Source: an uncultured Burkholderiales bacterium (GTDB lineage Bacteria > Pseudomonadota > Gammaproteobacteria > Burkholderiales > Burkholderiaceae). Taken from it: 64,000 nt of DNA. Under the pieces are notes generated by a model that saw only the letters and a list, made by a program, of their open reading frames with translations, was not told the DNA's origin and searched no databases. Positions 27,796-36,487 of this stretch are shown here, piece by piece (within the stretch, counting starts at the first letter, position 1; every line of letters starts with the position of its first letter). The stretch spans positions 124,001 through 188,000 of the forward strand of contig CAMLJY010000001.1 of the NCBI GenBank assembly GCA_946480465.1. The letters are read 5' to 3'. Position numbers and translations under genes: made by a program.

Positions 27796-28083
27796 AGCCG
27801 CGTGACGCTGGGCGATAGCGACGGGTCGGTTGGTTGAGTAGGCGGATCGGTGCAGCGGCCACTCGGGTGCCCCGTACTGCCTGATCGTGGGTAGTACCTT
27901 CAGACCGGTCAGCCACGGAGCACTTGGCATGCCTTCAACGATCGCGATGGGGTCGACACCCTGAGGTCGACAGTCGCGGTCGACGGACCCGAGGCGCTGC
28001 GAAGATGCCGGTCGCCGCCGCACCGGCGGAACCCCGTCACCCCGGTGACTGCCCCACCGCCTCGTCTCCCGCACGATCACGCC
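27796..28083. other. Right border of the island, gene-free
   Basis: 288 bases. The base composition rises back toward the flanking level. On the minus strand a frame with ordinary-looking residues (GVDPIAIVEGMP ... LPTIRQYG) crosses the middle without a credible start and could be a gene remnant. I recognise no family, integrase site or terminal repeat. Confidence 0.4.
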
Positions 28084-28851
28084 ATGAACACCTCCCCCAC
28101 ACTCGCCAGCCGCATCGCCCTGGTCACCGGTGCCGGCGGCGGCATCGGCCGTGAAATCGCTCGCCTGCTCGCCGCATCCGGGGCCCATGTGGTCGCGCTG
28201 GACCTGTCGGCTGACGCGCTCGTCGCCACTGCGCAGTCGCTGCGCGAGCAGCGACTGGAAATCACCACGCTGCAGGCCGACGTAGGTTCCGGCGATGCGG
28301 TGCGCGAAGCGGTGGCGCGCATCGTGGCCGATCACGGCCGGCTCGACATCGCGGTGAACAACGCCGGCATCGAGGAAGAGCACACCCGGCTGGCCGAAGG
28401 CGAGGAGGCCTTGTTCGACCGGCTGATGCGGGTGAACGTGAAGGGCACCTGGCTGTGCATGAAGTACGAGCTGCAGCAGATGCTGGCGCAAGGCGGCGGC
28501 TCGATCGTGAACATCGCGTCGGTGGCCGGGCTGGTCGGCGCGCCGCTGCAAAGCGTCTACGCCGGCAGCAAGCATGCGGTGGTGGGGCTGACGAAGAGCG
28601 CCGCCGCGGAGTACGCGCGCAAGAACATCCGCATCAATGCGGTCTGCCCCGGCATCACGCGCACGGCGATGTTCGAGCGTGCGTTGGAGCGGGCGCCGCA
28701 GCGCGCCAAGTCCATCGACCGCGCGCAACCCATGGGCCGCATCGGCGAGCCGCAGGAGATCGCGCAGGCCGTGCTGTGGCTGGCCTCGGATGCGGCCAGC
28801 TTCGTCACCGGACACATGCTGACGGTCGATGGGGGACTGACGGCGGTGTGA
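28084..28851 (+). CDS. SDR family oxidoreductase
   Basis: A 255-aa classical short-chain dehydrogenase. NAD(P)-binding TGAGGGIG near the N-terminus, an acidic residue at the end of strand 2 (VALDLS) favouring NAD, NNAG, catalytic Ser in IASVAG, YAGSK with Tyr and Lys, and the PG segment CPGITRTAMFERA. The C-terminal TVDGGLTAV is typical. The substrate is unknown. It is the first typical high-GC gene after the island. Confidence 0.92.
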   Translation: MNTSPTLASRIALVTGAGGGIGREIARLLAASGAHVVALDLSADALVATAQSLREQRLEITTLQADVGSGDAVREAVARIVADHGRLDIAVNNAGIEEEHTRLAEGEEALFDRLMRVNVKGTWLCMKYELQQMLAQGGGSIVNIASVAGLVGAPLQSVYAGSKHAVVGLTKSAAAEYARKNIRINAVCPGITRTAMFERALERAPQRAKSIDRAQPMGRIGEPQEIAQAVLWLASDAASFVTGHMLTVDGGLTAV

Positions 28852-28955
28852 GGTGCTTCGCATTGAGCGCGTGGCGCATGCGGTTGGAGCTGCTGCTAAC
28901 GCGCAATGACCACGTCCCCGGTGAAGCGACCCGCCAGTGCCTTTGAAGGACTGCC

Positions 28956-29798
28956 TCAATGCCCCGGCGGCACCGGACGCAATAACTCGCTTGGCCGCAT
29001 CGGGTTGCGATAGCCGCCGGCCGTGCCGTCGTAGGCCTCCAGCGGCAGCTCGAAGCGCCGGCCGGTGGCGGGGTCCTCCTGCCGGGTGTAGCCCATCGTG
29101 CCTTCGCGCCGGCCCTGCGAGATGCGGTCCTCGGACAAGCCCTTCTGGCGCCAGCTCTCGATCAGGCCCGAGTTGTCCAGCGGGTTGTTGCGCGGCAGCA
29201 TGACGCTGTCCTGCCCGGCCACCTGGCGCGCATTGGTCACGACGATGCTCTGCGCCACCGCCGGCAGCCACAGCCGGGCCTGGGACCACTGCGCGGCCGG
29301 CGCCTGGTACAGCGTCATCGTGGCTGAGTAGCGGCCCCAGCCGCTGCTGAGGCCCACCGTCGCCCGCATGCGCACCGGCACGCCGCGCACCGTGGCCTGG
29401 AGCGCAAAGTCCTCGGCCTGCCACGGGCCCCAGATGCCCGGCTGGCTGGGCAGCGGCGCCGAGCCGGTGATGCGCGCACCCGCGTTCACTTGCTGCATCA
29501 CCATCAGCAGGAAGTCCCGCGGCGTCACCTGGCCGAACGAGCCGTGCAGCAACGCGCTGGAGACCAGGGTCAGGCCGTCCGGAGCGACCAGATCGACGCC
29601 GTTGCTGGTCTCGCGATGCGACCAGCCCGTTGGCACGGCCCATCGGAAATATTGGCCCTGCTGCACCTGCAACGCCGGGCGACCGGCCATCGCCGGGGCG
29701 CGATCGGGGGCCGGCCCCGGCGGTGCAGCAACGGCCACACCGCAAGCCAGTGCGGCCACGAGCCAGCAGACGGAGGTGCGCAACAGAGCCATCAACAT
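28956..29798 (-). CDS. Secreted protein of unknown function
   Basis: A 280-aa protein with a signal peptide (hydrophobic core CWLVAALACGVAVAA, likely cut before PPGPAP). The mature part is about 250 residues, rich in short beta-prone segments and Trp/Tyr (GQYFRWAVPTGW, GPWQAEDFALQA). The C-terminus is Pro/Arg-rich. No known family was recognised. The start at 29798 is chosen to give a compact signal peptide. An ATG at 29792 would also serve. Confidence 0.65.
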   Translation of the reverse strand: MLMALLRTSVCWLVAALACGVAVAAPPGPAPDRAPAMAGRPALQVQQGQYFRWAVPTGWSHRETSNGVDLVAPDGLTLVSSALLHGSFGQVTPRDFLLMVMQQVNAGARITGSAPLPSQPGIWGPWQAEDFALQATVRGVPVRMRATVGLSSGWGRYSATMTLYQAPAAQWSQARLWLPAVAQSIVVTNARQVAGQDSVMLPRNNPLDNSGLIESWRQKGLSEDRISQGRREGTMGYTRQEDPATGRRFELPLEAYDGTAGGYRNPMRPSELLRPVPPGH

Positions 29799-30028
29799 GG
29801 CATCAAGGCCCGAGGTCCATTCCCGATACTCTCCATCGATCACGGGGCCTGTGCGCAGCGAGATTCGCGGCGTCGATCACGCTGCCGCCGCGCCTCTTCG
29901 GCCGCTGGCGGGATCGTGGAAAGTCACCGGCCAGTCCGTGCCTGCGCGGCACAACGTGACAGCACCACGGTTCCGACATCTGCAACCGGCCACCGCGGCA
30001 CGCAACGGCCTCCATTGGGGCGGGCACC

Positions 30029-30847
30029 TCAAGGAAGCGGGTCGCATCGCCCGCCGGAGACGCCCTGTGTGCAATTCGGGAAGGCGGATTCGGTGATGGT
30101 CGCCCCAGGCGCGCAGGCGTTCGTGTCGCCACGGGCGATGTGCTGGCTGTGGCCCGGGGTCACCGTCGGCAGGTCCGAGAAGAAGCCCAATTGGCGGAAG
30201 TTGGGCACCACCTCGGCCGTGTCGCGGGCTTGGCCCAGCGCGGGCAATGCCGCGGCCGTCGGCGGAGCGGACTTCGCCAGGTCGCCCGCCTGGGCCGCGG
30301 TGTCCGCGAACTTGCCGAGACGGCCCAGTTTGGCTGCATCGCCCACGTAGGGGAGCATGCTGAGCGCGCTGATGCCTGCGCCGACGTAGTCACCGCGCAG
30401 CAGCGAGATCAGGCCATCGATCGCGTCGCAGGTGGGCGTCGGATCGAAGACGCCGGCGACGGACAGGGCGAACTGCAGCCCGTCGAGCACCCGGCTGGTC
30501 CCGTTGGTGCTGCCGCCGCCGCCAGGGGCCGTCGTTGGAGCCTGCCCGTCGGGCGAGCTCGTGGCCTGCGTGCCAGCGGGCGAGGCGGCCTCGAATGCCG
30601 CCGCGAACTCGCGCACGAGGCATTGCCGATCGGCCGGCGTCAATTGCGGCTGCATCTCGGCGAGCAACTGCGCGGCGTGCTCAGGGTCGCCGCTGGCCAC
30701 GGCGGCGAGTTCGGACCCGAGGCCGTGCAGGTCCGGCACGCCCGCACACGTCCACGCGTCCAGCAAATCCGGGCCGGCGTGTCCGCAGTCATGTGCGTCG
30801 AGCGCGGCGCAGGCCGGGTGGGTGGTCACTGGGAGGATGGTGCTCAT
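30029..30847 (-). CDS. Pre-toxin (PT-TG-like) domain protein, possible polymorphic toxin remnant
   Basis: A 272-aa protein. The middle (about 133-185) reads like a pre-toxin TG region: FDPTPTCDAIDGLISL, GDYVGAGISALSMLPYVGD and AAKLGRLGK, which in polymorphic toxins precedes a variable C-terminal toxin. The N-terminal 90 residues are Cys- and Asp-rich and unrecognised. A Gly/Ser/Thr linker sits between (residues 95-118). The region after the pre-toxin motif is short (about 75 residues), has four Cys and shows no nuclease motif I know. No immunity gene is evident next to it. Confidence 0.55.
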   Translation of the reverse strand: MSTILPVTTHPACAALDAHDCGHAGPDLLDAWTCAGVPDLHGLGSELAAVASGDPEHAAQLLAEMQPQLTPADRQCLVREFAAAFEAASPAGTQATSSPDGQAPTTAPGGGGSTNGTSRVLDGLQFALSVAGVFDPTPTCDAIDGLISLLRGDYVGAGISALSMLPYVGDAAKLGRLGKFADTAAQAGDLAKSAPPTAAALPALGQARDTAEVVPNFRQLGFFSDLPTVTPGHSQHIARGDTNACAPGATITESAFPNCTQGVSGGRCDPLP

Positions 30848-31163
30848 GGTTTGGCCCTCGGTTCGTCAATCAGTGCCGCGATTAGGCGGGCCTGCGGCGC
30901 GTGGGCCAAGTCGGGGCCGCTCCGATTGGGAGTCTTCCTAACGCGCCGGGCGGCAGGAGATGGCGCTGGGCATCACCCGCAGCTGCCCTGAGGCACCGAA
31001 AGCCAACGCGACGCTGGCGGTGGTGGCTGCTTCCTGATGCTGGCCACCGCGACACCTTCAGACATGGGGGTCGCGTTTGCGCGAAGGGGCTGCGGTGGTA
31101 CAAAGCGGCCCGCCGGCGCCTTGCCGGCCAAGCCGGCACGGACCGGCGTACAAAGGGAAATCC
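30848..31163. other. Divergent intergenic region with short repeats
   Basis: 316 bases between the pre-toxin gene and the lipoprotein gene. It should hold both promoters, but no clear sigma-70 boxes are visible. A GTACAAAG element occurs twice, at 31097 and 31148, the second just before the lipoprotein ribosome site. A GC-rich hairpin (GCCGGC repeats) lies between them. No gene is seen. Confidence 0.4.
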
Positions 31164-31553
31164 ATGTCCATTCGTCGAACCGCGCCAGCGGTCTGCATGG
31201 CCCTGGTGTTCGCGTTGGCCGGCTGCGCCGCCAGCGTTGAAACCGCACCGGTCGTTTTCGTTGCCGCGCCTGGTGCGGACATCACGCTCACGCAGGCCGC
31301 TGACGTGACGCTGGTCACCGGCTACAGCCGCTCGCTGCCGCTGGGTAGTCGGTGGCGCAAGACTGGCACCGTGCCGCAAGGCAGTGTGTACCGGCCTGTC
31401 GATGCGGTCTTCACGATCGAGGGCCGCAACGTGCACGAGGCGTATCTCGTGATCTCCCCGCAGCGCCAGCTCGTCGGTTTCTACCTGCCGGGCGAGTCCA
31501 GGTTGTCACCGCTTTCCGCCCAAATCCCCCTGTCCTACAAGGAACTGCCATGA
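31164..31553 (+). CDS. Small predicted lipoprotein
   Basis: A 129-aa product whose signal ends in LAGC, so it should be lipid-anchored after cleavage at the Cys. The mature part is beta-rich (VVFVAAPGADITL, FTIEGRNVHEAYLVI) with no named domain. The ATG at 31164 is preceded by AAAGGGAAA. The stop overlaps the start of the following DUF2846 gene as ATGA, so the two are coupled and may act together in the envelope. Confidence 0.72.
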   Translation: MSIRRTAPAVCMALVFALAGCAASVETAPVVFVAAPGADITLTQAADVTLVTGYSRSLPLGSRWRKTGTVPQGSVYRPVDAVFTIEGRNVHEAYLVISPQRQLVGFYLPGESRLSPLSAQIPLSYKELP

Positions 31554-31996
31554 AGAGACGCATCGCCCTCGCCGCCCTCGTCAGCACTGCCGCACTGTTC
31601 GCGGGTTGTGCCTCGGGACCCAAGTACGCTGAGATGTCCAAGTCCATCCCGCCGCTGAAGGCGGACCAGGGCCGCATCTACTTCTTCCGCTCCGGCTCGA
31701 TGGTGGGCGCCGCCGTCCAGCCGGAGATCCGCCTCAACAACACGGTAGTCGGTGCGTCGAAGCCGGGTGGCTTCTTCTTCGTCGACCGGCCGGCCGGCAA
31801 CTACGTGGCTGCCACGTCGACCGAGACCGAGAAGACCCTGAGCTTTGCGCTGGCGGCCGGCGAAACCAAGTACGTGCGTTCCTCGCCCAGCATCGGGCTG
31901 CTCGTGGGCCGCATCGTGCTGGAGCTGGAGGACCCGAAGAAGGGGCAGGCGGAGGTGGAGACGCTGTCGTTCACCGACGGCTTGCCGGCAAAGTAA
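31550..31996 (+). CDS. DUF2846 domain lipoprotein
   Basis: A 148-aa envelope lipoprotein (FAGCAS lipobox). The domain pattern is that of DUF2846: QGRIYFFRSGSMVG, then PEIRLNNTVVGASKPGGFFF and RPAGNY, with a final SFTDGLPAK. Function is unknown in the family. It is translationally coupled to the preceding lipoprotein gene. Confidence 0.85.
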   Translation: MKRRIALAALVSTAALFAGCASGPKYAEMSKSIPPLKADQGRIYFFRSGSMVGAAVQPEIRLNNTVVGASKPGGFFFVDRPAGNYVAATSTETEKTLSFALAAGETKYVRSSPSIGLLVGRIVLELEDPKKGQAEVETLSFTDGLPAK

Positions 31997-32127
31997 GCGG
32001 CAGAGAGACCGGCGCGTCGGTGTCCGCCGGCGCCAACTCCGGGGCGCCACCATTGCATGAGCGTCGACGCTGCTGGCTCCGGCAATGTGTTGGCGCCCTC
32101 GATGATTGACGGCTATTGCCATCGTTC

Positions 32128-32910
32128 ATGACGCTCGTACCCTTTCGCCGGCTCGTGGCCACCGCCTTGCTCGCGCTGGCCATCGTGCCCGCGCAGGCCG
32201 CCGGTCCGCAGCCCCCCGGCGCGCTGCTGCGCCAGGGCGAGTGGGGTGGCGAGATCGGTACCTACCACCCGCCCGAGGCCTGGCTGAGCCTCCCCGTGAA
32301 GCGCTGGCCGATGGACGGCTGGGGGGTGCTTGTGATCGATGCGGAGCGGGCCACGCTGTCCATCACGCCGCTGTCGGTTGCCGCGGCCCGGCTGCGGCTG
32401 ATGCCGATCACCGACCAGCTGACGGGTACTGCGGGCACGCCGGATGCCGAGTCCACGCCGGCGAGTACCGCGCCGGAAGGCACTGAGGACGACTGGTACC
32501 TGCGGGTGCCTGGGTTGGTGTGGCGGGCCGGCGCGGTGCCTTTGCACCGTTTCAGGAACGGCACGGTTCAGCTCACGCCCGAGCTGGGCCGGCGTATCCA
32601 GCTCAGCATCGGGGGCAGGCCGTTCACCTTCACGCTGCAGAACGGCCACCGCACGGCCGATGGCCGGCCGTACGGCGAGGGCGTGCAGTTCACCCTGGAA
32701 GTGGGCGGCCAGCGCTATGACTACGACCTGGGCGGCTACGGCTGGGAGGCGCGCATCCTTGCGCTGGGCGACTTCGACGGCGACGGCAAGCCGGACTTCT
32801 TGTTCGACATTGCCGGCAGCAACAGCGGCCACCACGTGGTGCTGCTGTCGTCCTTCGCCAAGCCGGGCCGCAACCCGCCAACGGCCTACCTGACCGCCAC
32901 CGGCTGCTGA
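32128..32910 (+). CDS. Secreted protein with FG-GAP-like calcium loop
   Basis: A 260-aa exported protein. The signal peptide ends in VPAQA. A Thr/Ala/Pro linker near the middle separates two beta-rich parts. The C-terminal part contains GDFDGDGKPDFLFD, the Asp-rich calcium loop of FG-GAP/VCBS-type repeats, as a single copy. No enzyme motif was recognised. I use the ATG at 32128 rather than an upstream TTG. Its 3' end overlaps the DUF2917 gene on the other strand by 25 bases. Confidence 0.72.
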   Translation: MTLVPFRRLVATALLALAIVPAQAAGPQPPGALLRQGEWGGEIGTYHPPEAWLSLPVKRWPMDGWGVLVIDAERATLSITPLSVAAARLRLMPITDQLTGTAGTPDAESTPASTAPEGTEDDWYLRVPGLVWRAGAVPLHRFRNGTVQLTPELGRRIQLSIGGRPFTFTLQNGHRTADGRPYGEGVQFTLEVGGQRYDYDLGGYGWEARILALGDFDGDGKPDFLFDIAGSNSGHHVVLLSSFAKPGRNPPTAYLTATGC

Positions 32911-33224
32911 ACCGCCGGCCGGCGCGGCCTGGGGCTGGCAGGGGGCAGTGTGGTGATGGGCGGCGTGGTCAAGGGCGCCGCGGGGTGCCGCGCCTCGACC
33001 TGCACGGTGGCGGGCTTCAGCGCGTAGACGATGGCCGGGCGGTGCGCATCGGTCGTGAACTGCTCGCCGGCCTCGACCACGTAGTCGCAGCAATCGCCGT
33101 CGAGCGTGATCCACAGGGTGCCGGTGCGGCAGCGGATGCGCAGGCCGGCGGCGTCGGGCAGTTTCAGCATCGCGCGGCGCGGCAGGTCCACCGCGGTGCC
33201 GGCATGCAGGGCGTTCGGGCTCAT
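32886..33224 (-). CDS. DUF2917 family protein
   Basis: A 112-aa protein with the DUF2917 core: IRCRTGTLWITLDGD, CDYVVEAGEQF and IVYALKPA. The family is a small cupin-like beta fold common in Burkholderiales, function unknown. The C-terminus is a Pro/Thr-rich tail. It is divergent from a LysR gene, with a perfect inverted repeat between them, so it is probably that regulator's target. Confidence 0.85.
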   Translation of the reverse strand: MSPNALHAGTAVDLPRRAMLKLPDAAGLRIRCRTGTLWITLDGDCCDYVVEAGEQFTTDAHRPAIVYALKPATVQVEARHPAAPLTTPPITTLPPASPRPRRPAVQQPVAVR

Positions 33225-33303
33225 GGCTCGGATCCTTCAGGCATTCGGGGTGGGAATGACTGTAGGCAGCGGTCCACCAGGGCTCAAACGCTAAGATCGA
33301 ATG

Positions 33304-33330
33304 GTTTGCATGCGTTGGGCGCATGCAAAC
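33304..33330. promoter_or_regulatory. Perfect 11-bp inverted repeat, probable LysR operator
   Basis: The arms GTTTGCATGCG and CGCATGCAAAC are separated by TTGGG. The site lies 22 bases upstream of the LysR ATG and between it and the divergent DUF2917 gene. Its symmetry and location fit a LysR-type recognition site or autoregulatory operator. No U-tract follows, so a terminator is unlikely. Confidence 0.65.
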
Positions 33331-33352
33331 TGCCCGCCCAGGAGCCCGTGTG

Positions 33353-34309
33353 ATGAAGCGATCCGACCTGCCGCGCCTGGACCTGCTGCGCAGCTTCGAG
33401 GCGGCAGCGCGCCTGCAAAGCTTCACCCGCGCCGCGGATGAGCTGGCCTTGACGCAGTCGGCCGTCAGCCGGCAGATCCAGCTGCTGGAGGAGGGGCTGG
33501 GCGCGGTTCTGTTCACGCGGCGCCACCGCGCCATCGAACTCACCGATGCCGGCCGCGTGCTGCAGCGCGCGGTGGACGACACGCTCGAACGCCTGCGCGA
33601 CGCCACCGCCCGCATCCGGCGCGACCGGCAGCTGCGGCCCTTGTCCGTCACCTGCACGCCGGGTTTCGCGTCGTTGTGGCTGATCCCGCGGCTGGCGCGC
33701 TTCACCGCCACACACCCCAGCACGGACGTGCGCGTGTCTGCCACGCACGAGCTGATGGACCTGGAGCGCAGCGGGCTGGACGTGGCGGTGCGCTTCATCC
33801 CGGTGGCGCGGGGGCAGGGCCGGCCGCTGTTCGAGGAGACGATCGTGCCGGTCTGCGCACCCGCGCTGCTAAAGGACCGAGCCCGACCGCTGAAGACCCC
33901 GGCCGACCTGGCGCAGCACACGCTGCTGGCGGTGGAGGGCTACCCCGACGAATCGCTGATGGTGGATTGGGCCCCGTGGCTGAACGCGATGGGCCTGCCC
34001 GAGCTGCGCATGCGCAACACGCTGCGCTTTTCGCAGTACACCGATGCGCTGGCCGCCGCCGCCGCGGGCCAGGGCGTGGTGATCGGCCGGCTGCCGCTGC
34101 TGGCGCCGAAGATCGCGGCTGGCGAACTGGTGGCGCCGTTCCAGGCCGGCGCCAAGTCCCGCCGCGGCTACTTCGTCGAGGTCAGCCGCCATGCGGCCGA
34201 CGTGCCCGAGGTGCGCGACCTGGTCGCCTGGCTGCATGAGGAGGCGGCTCGGCAGGGGGAGGGACCTTCCGCCGGCGCGCGGCGGCGGCATGCGTCGAAA
34301 AGGCGTTAG
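33353..34309 (+). CDS. LysR family transcriptional regulator
   Basis: A 318-aa LTTR. Winged helix: LDLLRSFEAAARLQSFTRAADEL and TQSAVSRQIQLLEE, like the GcvA branch. The effector domain follows, with the usual VTCTPGFASLWLIPRL and SGLDVAVRF. AGGAG lies 8 bases before the ATG at 33353. The last 20 residues are basic. It is paired with the divergent DUF2917 gene across the palindrome at 33304-33330. Confidence 0.92.
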   Translation: MKRSDLPRLDLLRSFEAAARLQSFTRAADELALTQSAVSRQIQLLEEGLGAVLFTRRHRAIELTDAGRVLQRAVDDTLERLRDATARIRRDRQLRPLSVTCTPGFASLWLIPRLARFTATHPSTDVRVSATHELMDLERSGLDVAVRFIPVARGQGRPLFEETIVPVCAPALLKDRARPLKTPADLAQHTLLAVEGYPDESLMVDWAPWLNAMGLPELRMRNTLRFSQYTDALAAAAAGQGVVIGRLPLLAPKIAAGELVAPFQAGAKSRRGYFVEVSRHAADVPEVRDLVAWLHEEAARQGEGPSAGARRRHASKRR

Positions 34310-34361
34310 GCTGCGCGGCGGCATCATCACCACCCGGCCGTGCCTTACGCACGGCAGCTCC

Positions 34362-35000
34362 ATGAAGTCTCATCTCATCCTCCTGCTCGCCCTGTTCGCG
34401 TTCAAGGCTTCAGCCTGCGTCGACCACCAATTGCGGGACGCTGCGGCGTCGGTGCAGGTGGTCGAGCCTTCGGTCACCGCAGCGCAGCGTGACGGCTGCG
34501 TGCTGTTGACGGTGCTCGGATCGGTCAAGAACAACGGCGGCGAGCGGGTCGAGAGCCTGCTCGTTGAAGCGAAGCTCAAAGACGCCAGCGGGAAGACCAT
34601 CGACGTGATCAGCCAACCGGTCCATGGCCTCGTCGTTCCGGCCGGGCAGCAGGTGGCGTTCCGGCTCCTGGCGCCGGCGGCTGCGGCTCCAGCCATGTAC
34701 GCCGGCGTCGAGGCCCGCGTCGTCAGCGCCGAGGCCCATGTGCCCTTCGTTCCCCCGCCGCCGGCCCGCGCGGAGAACGAGCCCAACGTCTTCGTCAGCC
34801 TGCTCGTGTCGTGGGCGCCGATGCTGCTGCTGATTGCCGTCTGGGTGCTGCTGGCGCGCAAATTCAGCGGCAAGGGTTCGACGCAGGACAAGATGCTGAC
34901 CGCCATCGGCGAGCAGAACGCGCTGCTGGCGCGGCAGATCGCGGCGATCGAGGCCATCGCCTCGGCCGCCGCGGCGAAGAAGGCGGCGAACGAGGCTTAG
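34362..35000 (+). CDS. Exported FxLYD-like protein with C-terminal membrane anchor
   Basis: A 212-aa protein. A signal peptide ends near FKASA. A beta-sandwich-like segment follows (CVLLTVLGSVKNNGGERVES, LLVEAKLKDASGKTID, VPAGQQVAFRL), as in FxLYD domains. Pro-rich linker, then one transmembrane helix (APMLLLIAVWVLLA) and a short charged helical tail (IGEQNALLARQIAAIE). Its stop overlaps the end of the convergent AraC gene. Function unknown. Confidence 0.65.
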   Translation: MKSHLILLLALFAFKASACVDHQLRDAAASVQVVEPSVTAAQRDGCVLLTVLGSVKNNGGERVESLLVEAKLKDASGKTIDVISQPVHGLVVPAGQQVAFRLLAPAAAAPAMYAGVEARVVSAEAHVPFVPPPPARAENEPNVFVSLLVSWAPMLLLIAVWVLLARKFSGKGSTQDKMLTAIGEQNALLARQIAAIEAIASAAAAKKAANEA

Positions 35001-35971
35001 CGTTCAACGCTGCCCTGGTCGCGCAGCGGCAGGCAGATGTGCGTGCGCAGCGCGGTCGGCGGGGTGTCGCGCGGGTTGTTCAGGTAGTCCTCGACGATCG
35101 GGCCGTCCGCGATCTCGAAGCCGGAGTGCGGCAGCCAGTGGCCGAACAGCCAGCGGTAGGCCGCTCGCATCGAGGAGTACGGCCCTTCGTGCAGCAGCAC
35201 GGCGTAGCGGGCGGCCGGCAGCGTGATGCGCTGCAGGCCGGCGGGCAGCGCGGTGCCGGGGTCGGCGGCGCCGCTGACCGCGGCGTGCGAGCGCAGCGCA
35301 GCCTGGTCGATCGCGTCGGGGTCGTCGTGGTACAGGCCCAGCGTGCGCATGCCTGGGCGCGCCAGCCCGTGCGCGGCCACGGTGCCGAAGAGGCGCTCGA
35401 AGCCGAGGCCGATTTCCATGAACGAGCCGCGGTGCTCCACCGCCAGCAGCTCCAGCGCGGGCAGGACCTGCACCGTCACCGCCACCGCCTGGCCCGGCGG
35501 CGGCGCGATGCCCGGCGGTGCCGGTGCGGCGGCGGCCGCCTGGAAGACGGCGTGGCTGCCTTCGCTTCGGTAGCGGGCCGGCGGCAGGCCGTAGCTGGCC
35601 TTGAAGATGCGCGTGAACGAGGCCACGTCCGGGTAGCCGGCGCGCCGCGCGATGCCGGCCACCGGCTGCGTGCCGTTCGCCAGCTCGGCGGCGGCGCGCT
35701 GCAGCCGCAGCCGCTTCACGGTGGCGGCCAGCGTCTCGCCGGTCATCGCGTGGTAGATGCGGTGCCAGTGGTGCGGCGACAGGTGCGCCACGTCCGCCAA
35801 CGCGTTCAGGTCCAGCGGTTCGTCCAGGTGCGCATGCACGTGGGTGATGACGCGCTGCAGCCGCGCTTCGTAGCGGGCCCAGGCGCGGCGGTCGGGTGCG
35901 GCGCCGGCGCTGTCCGGGTCAGCGCAGGCCGACGTAGATGCGGATGCGGCCGTCGGCGTCGTAGCGTTCAT
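34997..35971 (-). CDS. AraC family regulator with GyrI-like effector domain
   Basis: A 324-aa regulator. Two helix-turn-helix motifs of the AraC domain occupy about 35-140 (LDLNALADVAHLSPHHWHRIY and VAGIARRAGYPDVASFTRIF), followed by a GyrI/SOUL-like ligand domain in the C-terminal half, the layout of Rob/BmrR-type sensors. Ala/Ser-rich leader. The ATG lies 53 bases inside the upstream GyrI-like gene, a long overlap, so the two are probably co-transcribed. Confidence 0.88.
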   Translation of the reverse strand: MNATTPTAASASTSACADPDSAGAAPDRRAWARYEARLQRVITHVHAHLDEPLDLNALADVAHLSPHHWHRIYHAMTGETLAATVKRLRLQRAAAELANGTQPVAGIARRAGYPDVASFTRIFKASYGLPPARYRSEGSHAVFQAAAAAPAPPGIAPPPGQAVAVTVQVLPALELLAVEHRGSFMEIGLGFERLFGTVAAHGLARPGMRTLGLYHDDPDAIDQAALRSHAAVSGAADPGTALPAGLQRITLPAARYAVLLHEGPYSSMRAAYRWLFGHWLPHSGFEIADGPIVEDYLNNPRDTPPTALRTHICLPLRDQGSVER

Positions 35972-36398
35972 GTTCGCAGCGGTAGCTCTTGGGCAGGTCG
36001 GTCTGTTGCCAGATCATGCGCCAGGCCTCGCCCACGCGGTCTTGGCGGCCGCGTTCCACCTCGAACACCGCGCAGCGCTGGGCCGGCAGTTCGACGCGGG
36101 TCAGGCCCGCGGGCACCGGGGTGCCGGGCGGCACGGCGGCGCCGATCACCAGCGAGTACGTGCCTTCGTTGTCGTGGCCTTCATGCTCGAAGCGGATGTA
36201 GGCGGCGAGCACGCCGCCCGTCAGCCGCGGCGTGATGCGGTCGAGCACCCGTTCCGCGGAAAAGCGTTGCCAGTGGGCCGGGATGGTCTGGAAGGCCTCG
36301 GCATTGCTGGTGCGCAGCTCGAGGCCGATCATCGTGGTGGGTTCGGTGTGCTCGATGGTGTACCCGGTGCGCTGGCCGGGATGCTCGATCGTGTGCAT
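35919..36398 (-). CDS. Stand-alone GyrI-like small-molecule-binding protein
   Basis: A 159-aa GyrI-like/AraC effector-binding-domain protein: IGLELRTSNAEAFQTIPAHW near the N-terminus, YSLVIGAAVP, VPAGLTRVELPAQRCAVFEV, and RIRIYVGLR at the end. Such proteins bind hydrophobic ligands. It precedes and overlaps the AraC-GyrI regulator gene, so it may bind the same ligand or modulate that regulator. An internal ATG at MIGLELR is a shorter alternative start. Confidence 0.8.
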   Translation of the reverse strand: MHTIEHPGQRTGYTIEHTEPTTMIGLELRTSNAEAFQTIPAHWQRFSAERVLDRITPRLTGGVLAAYIRFEHEGHDNEGTYSLVIGAAVPPGTPVPAGLTRVELPAQRCAVFEVERGRQDRVGEAWRMIWQQTDLPKSYRCEHERYDADGRIRIYVGLR

Positions 36399-36487
36399 GA
36401 GGTGCTCCGTTTGAACGTGGACGCCATCGTTCCACGGGGCGGTTTGACAAGTCTTGCGGAGTTGCGGGCGGGGCCGTCCGTCCGGAT

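Noticed and set aside
21692..28083. Integron cassettes or an integrase-driven genomic island
   Set aside because: No integrase gene, attC-like folded sites, tRNA or flanking direct repeats were found, although composition shows the region is foreign.
33304..33330. Intrinsic terminator
   Set aside because: The hairpin lies between divergent genes with no U-tract on either side. An operator explains it better.
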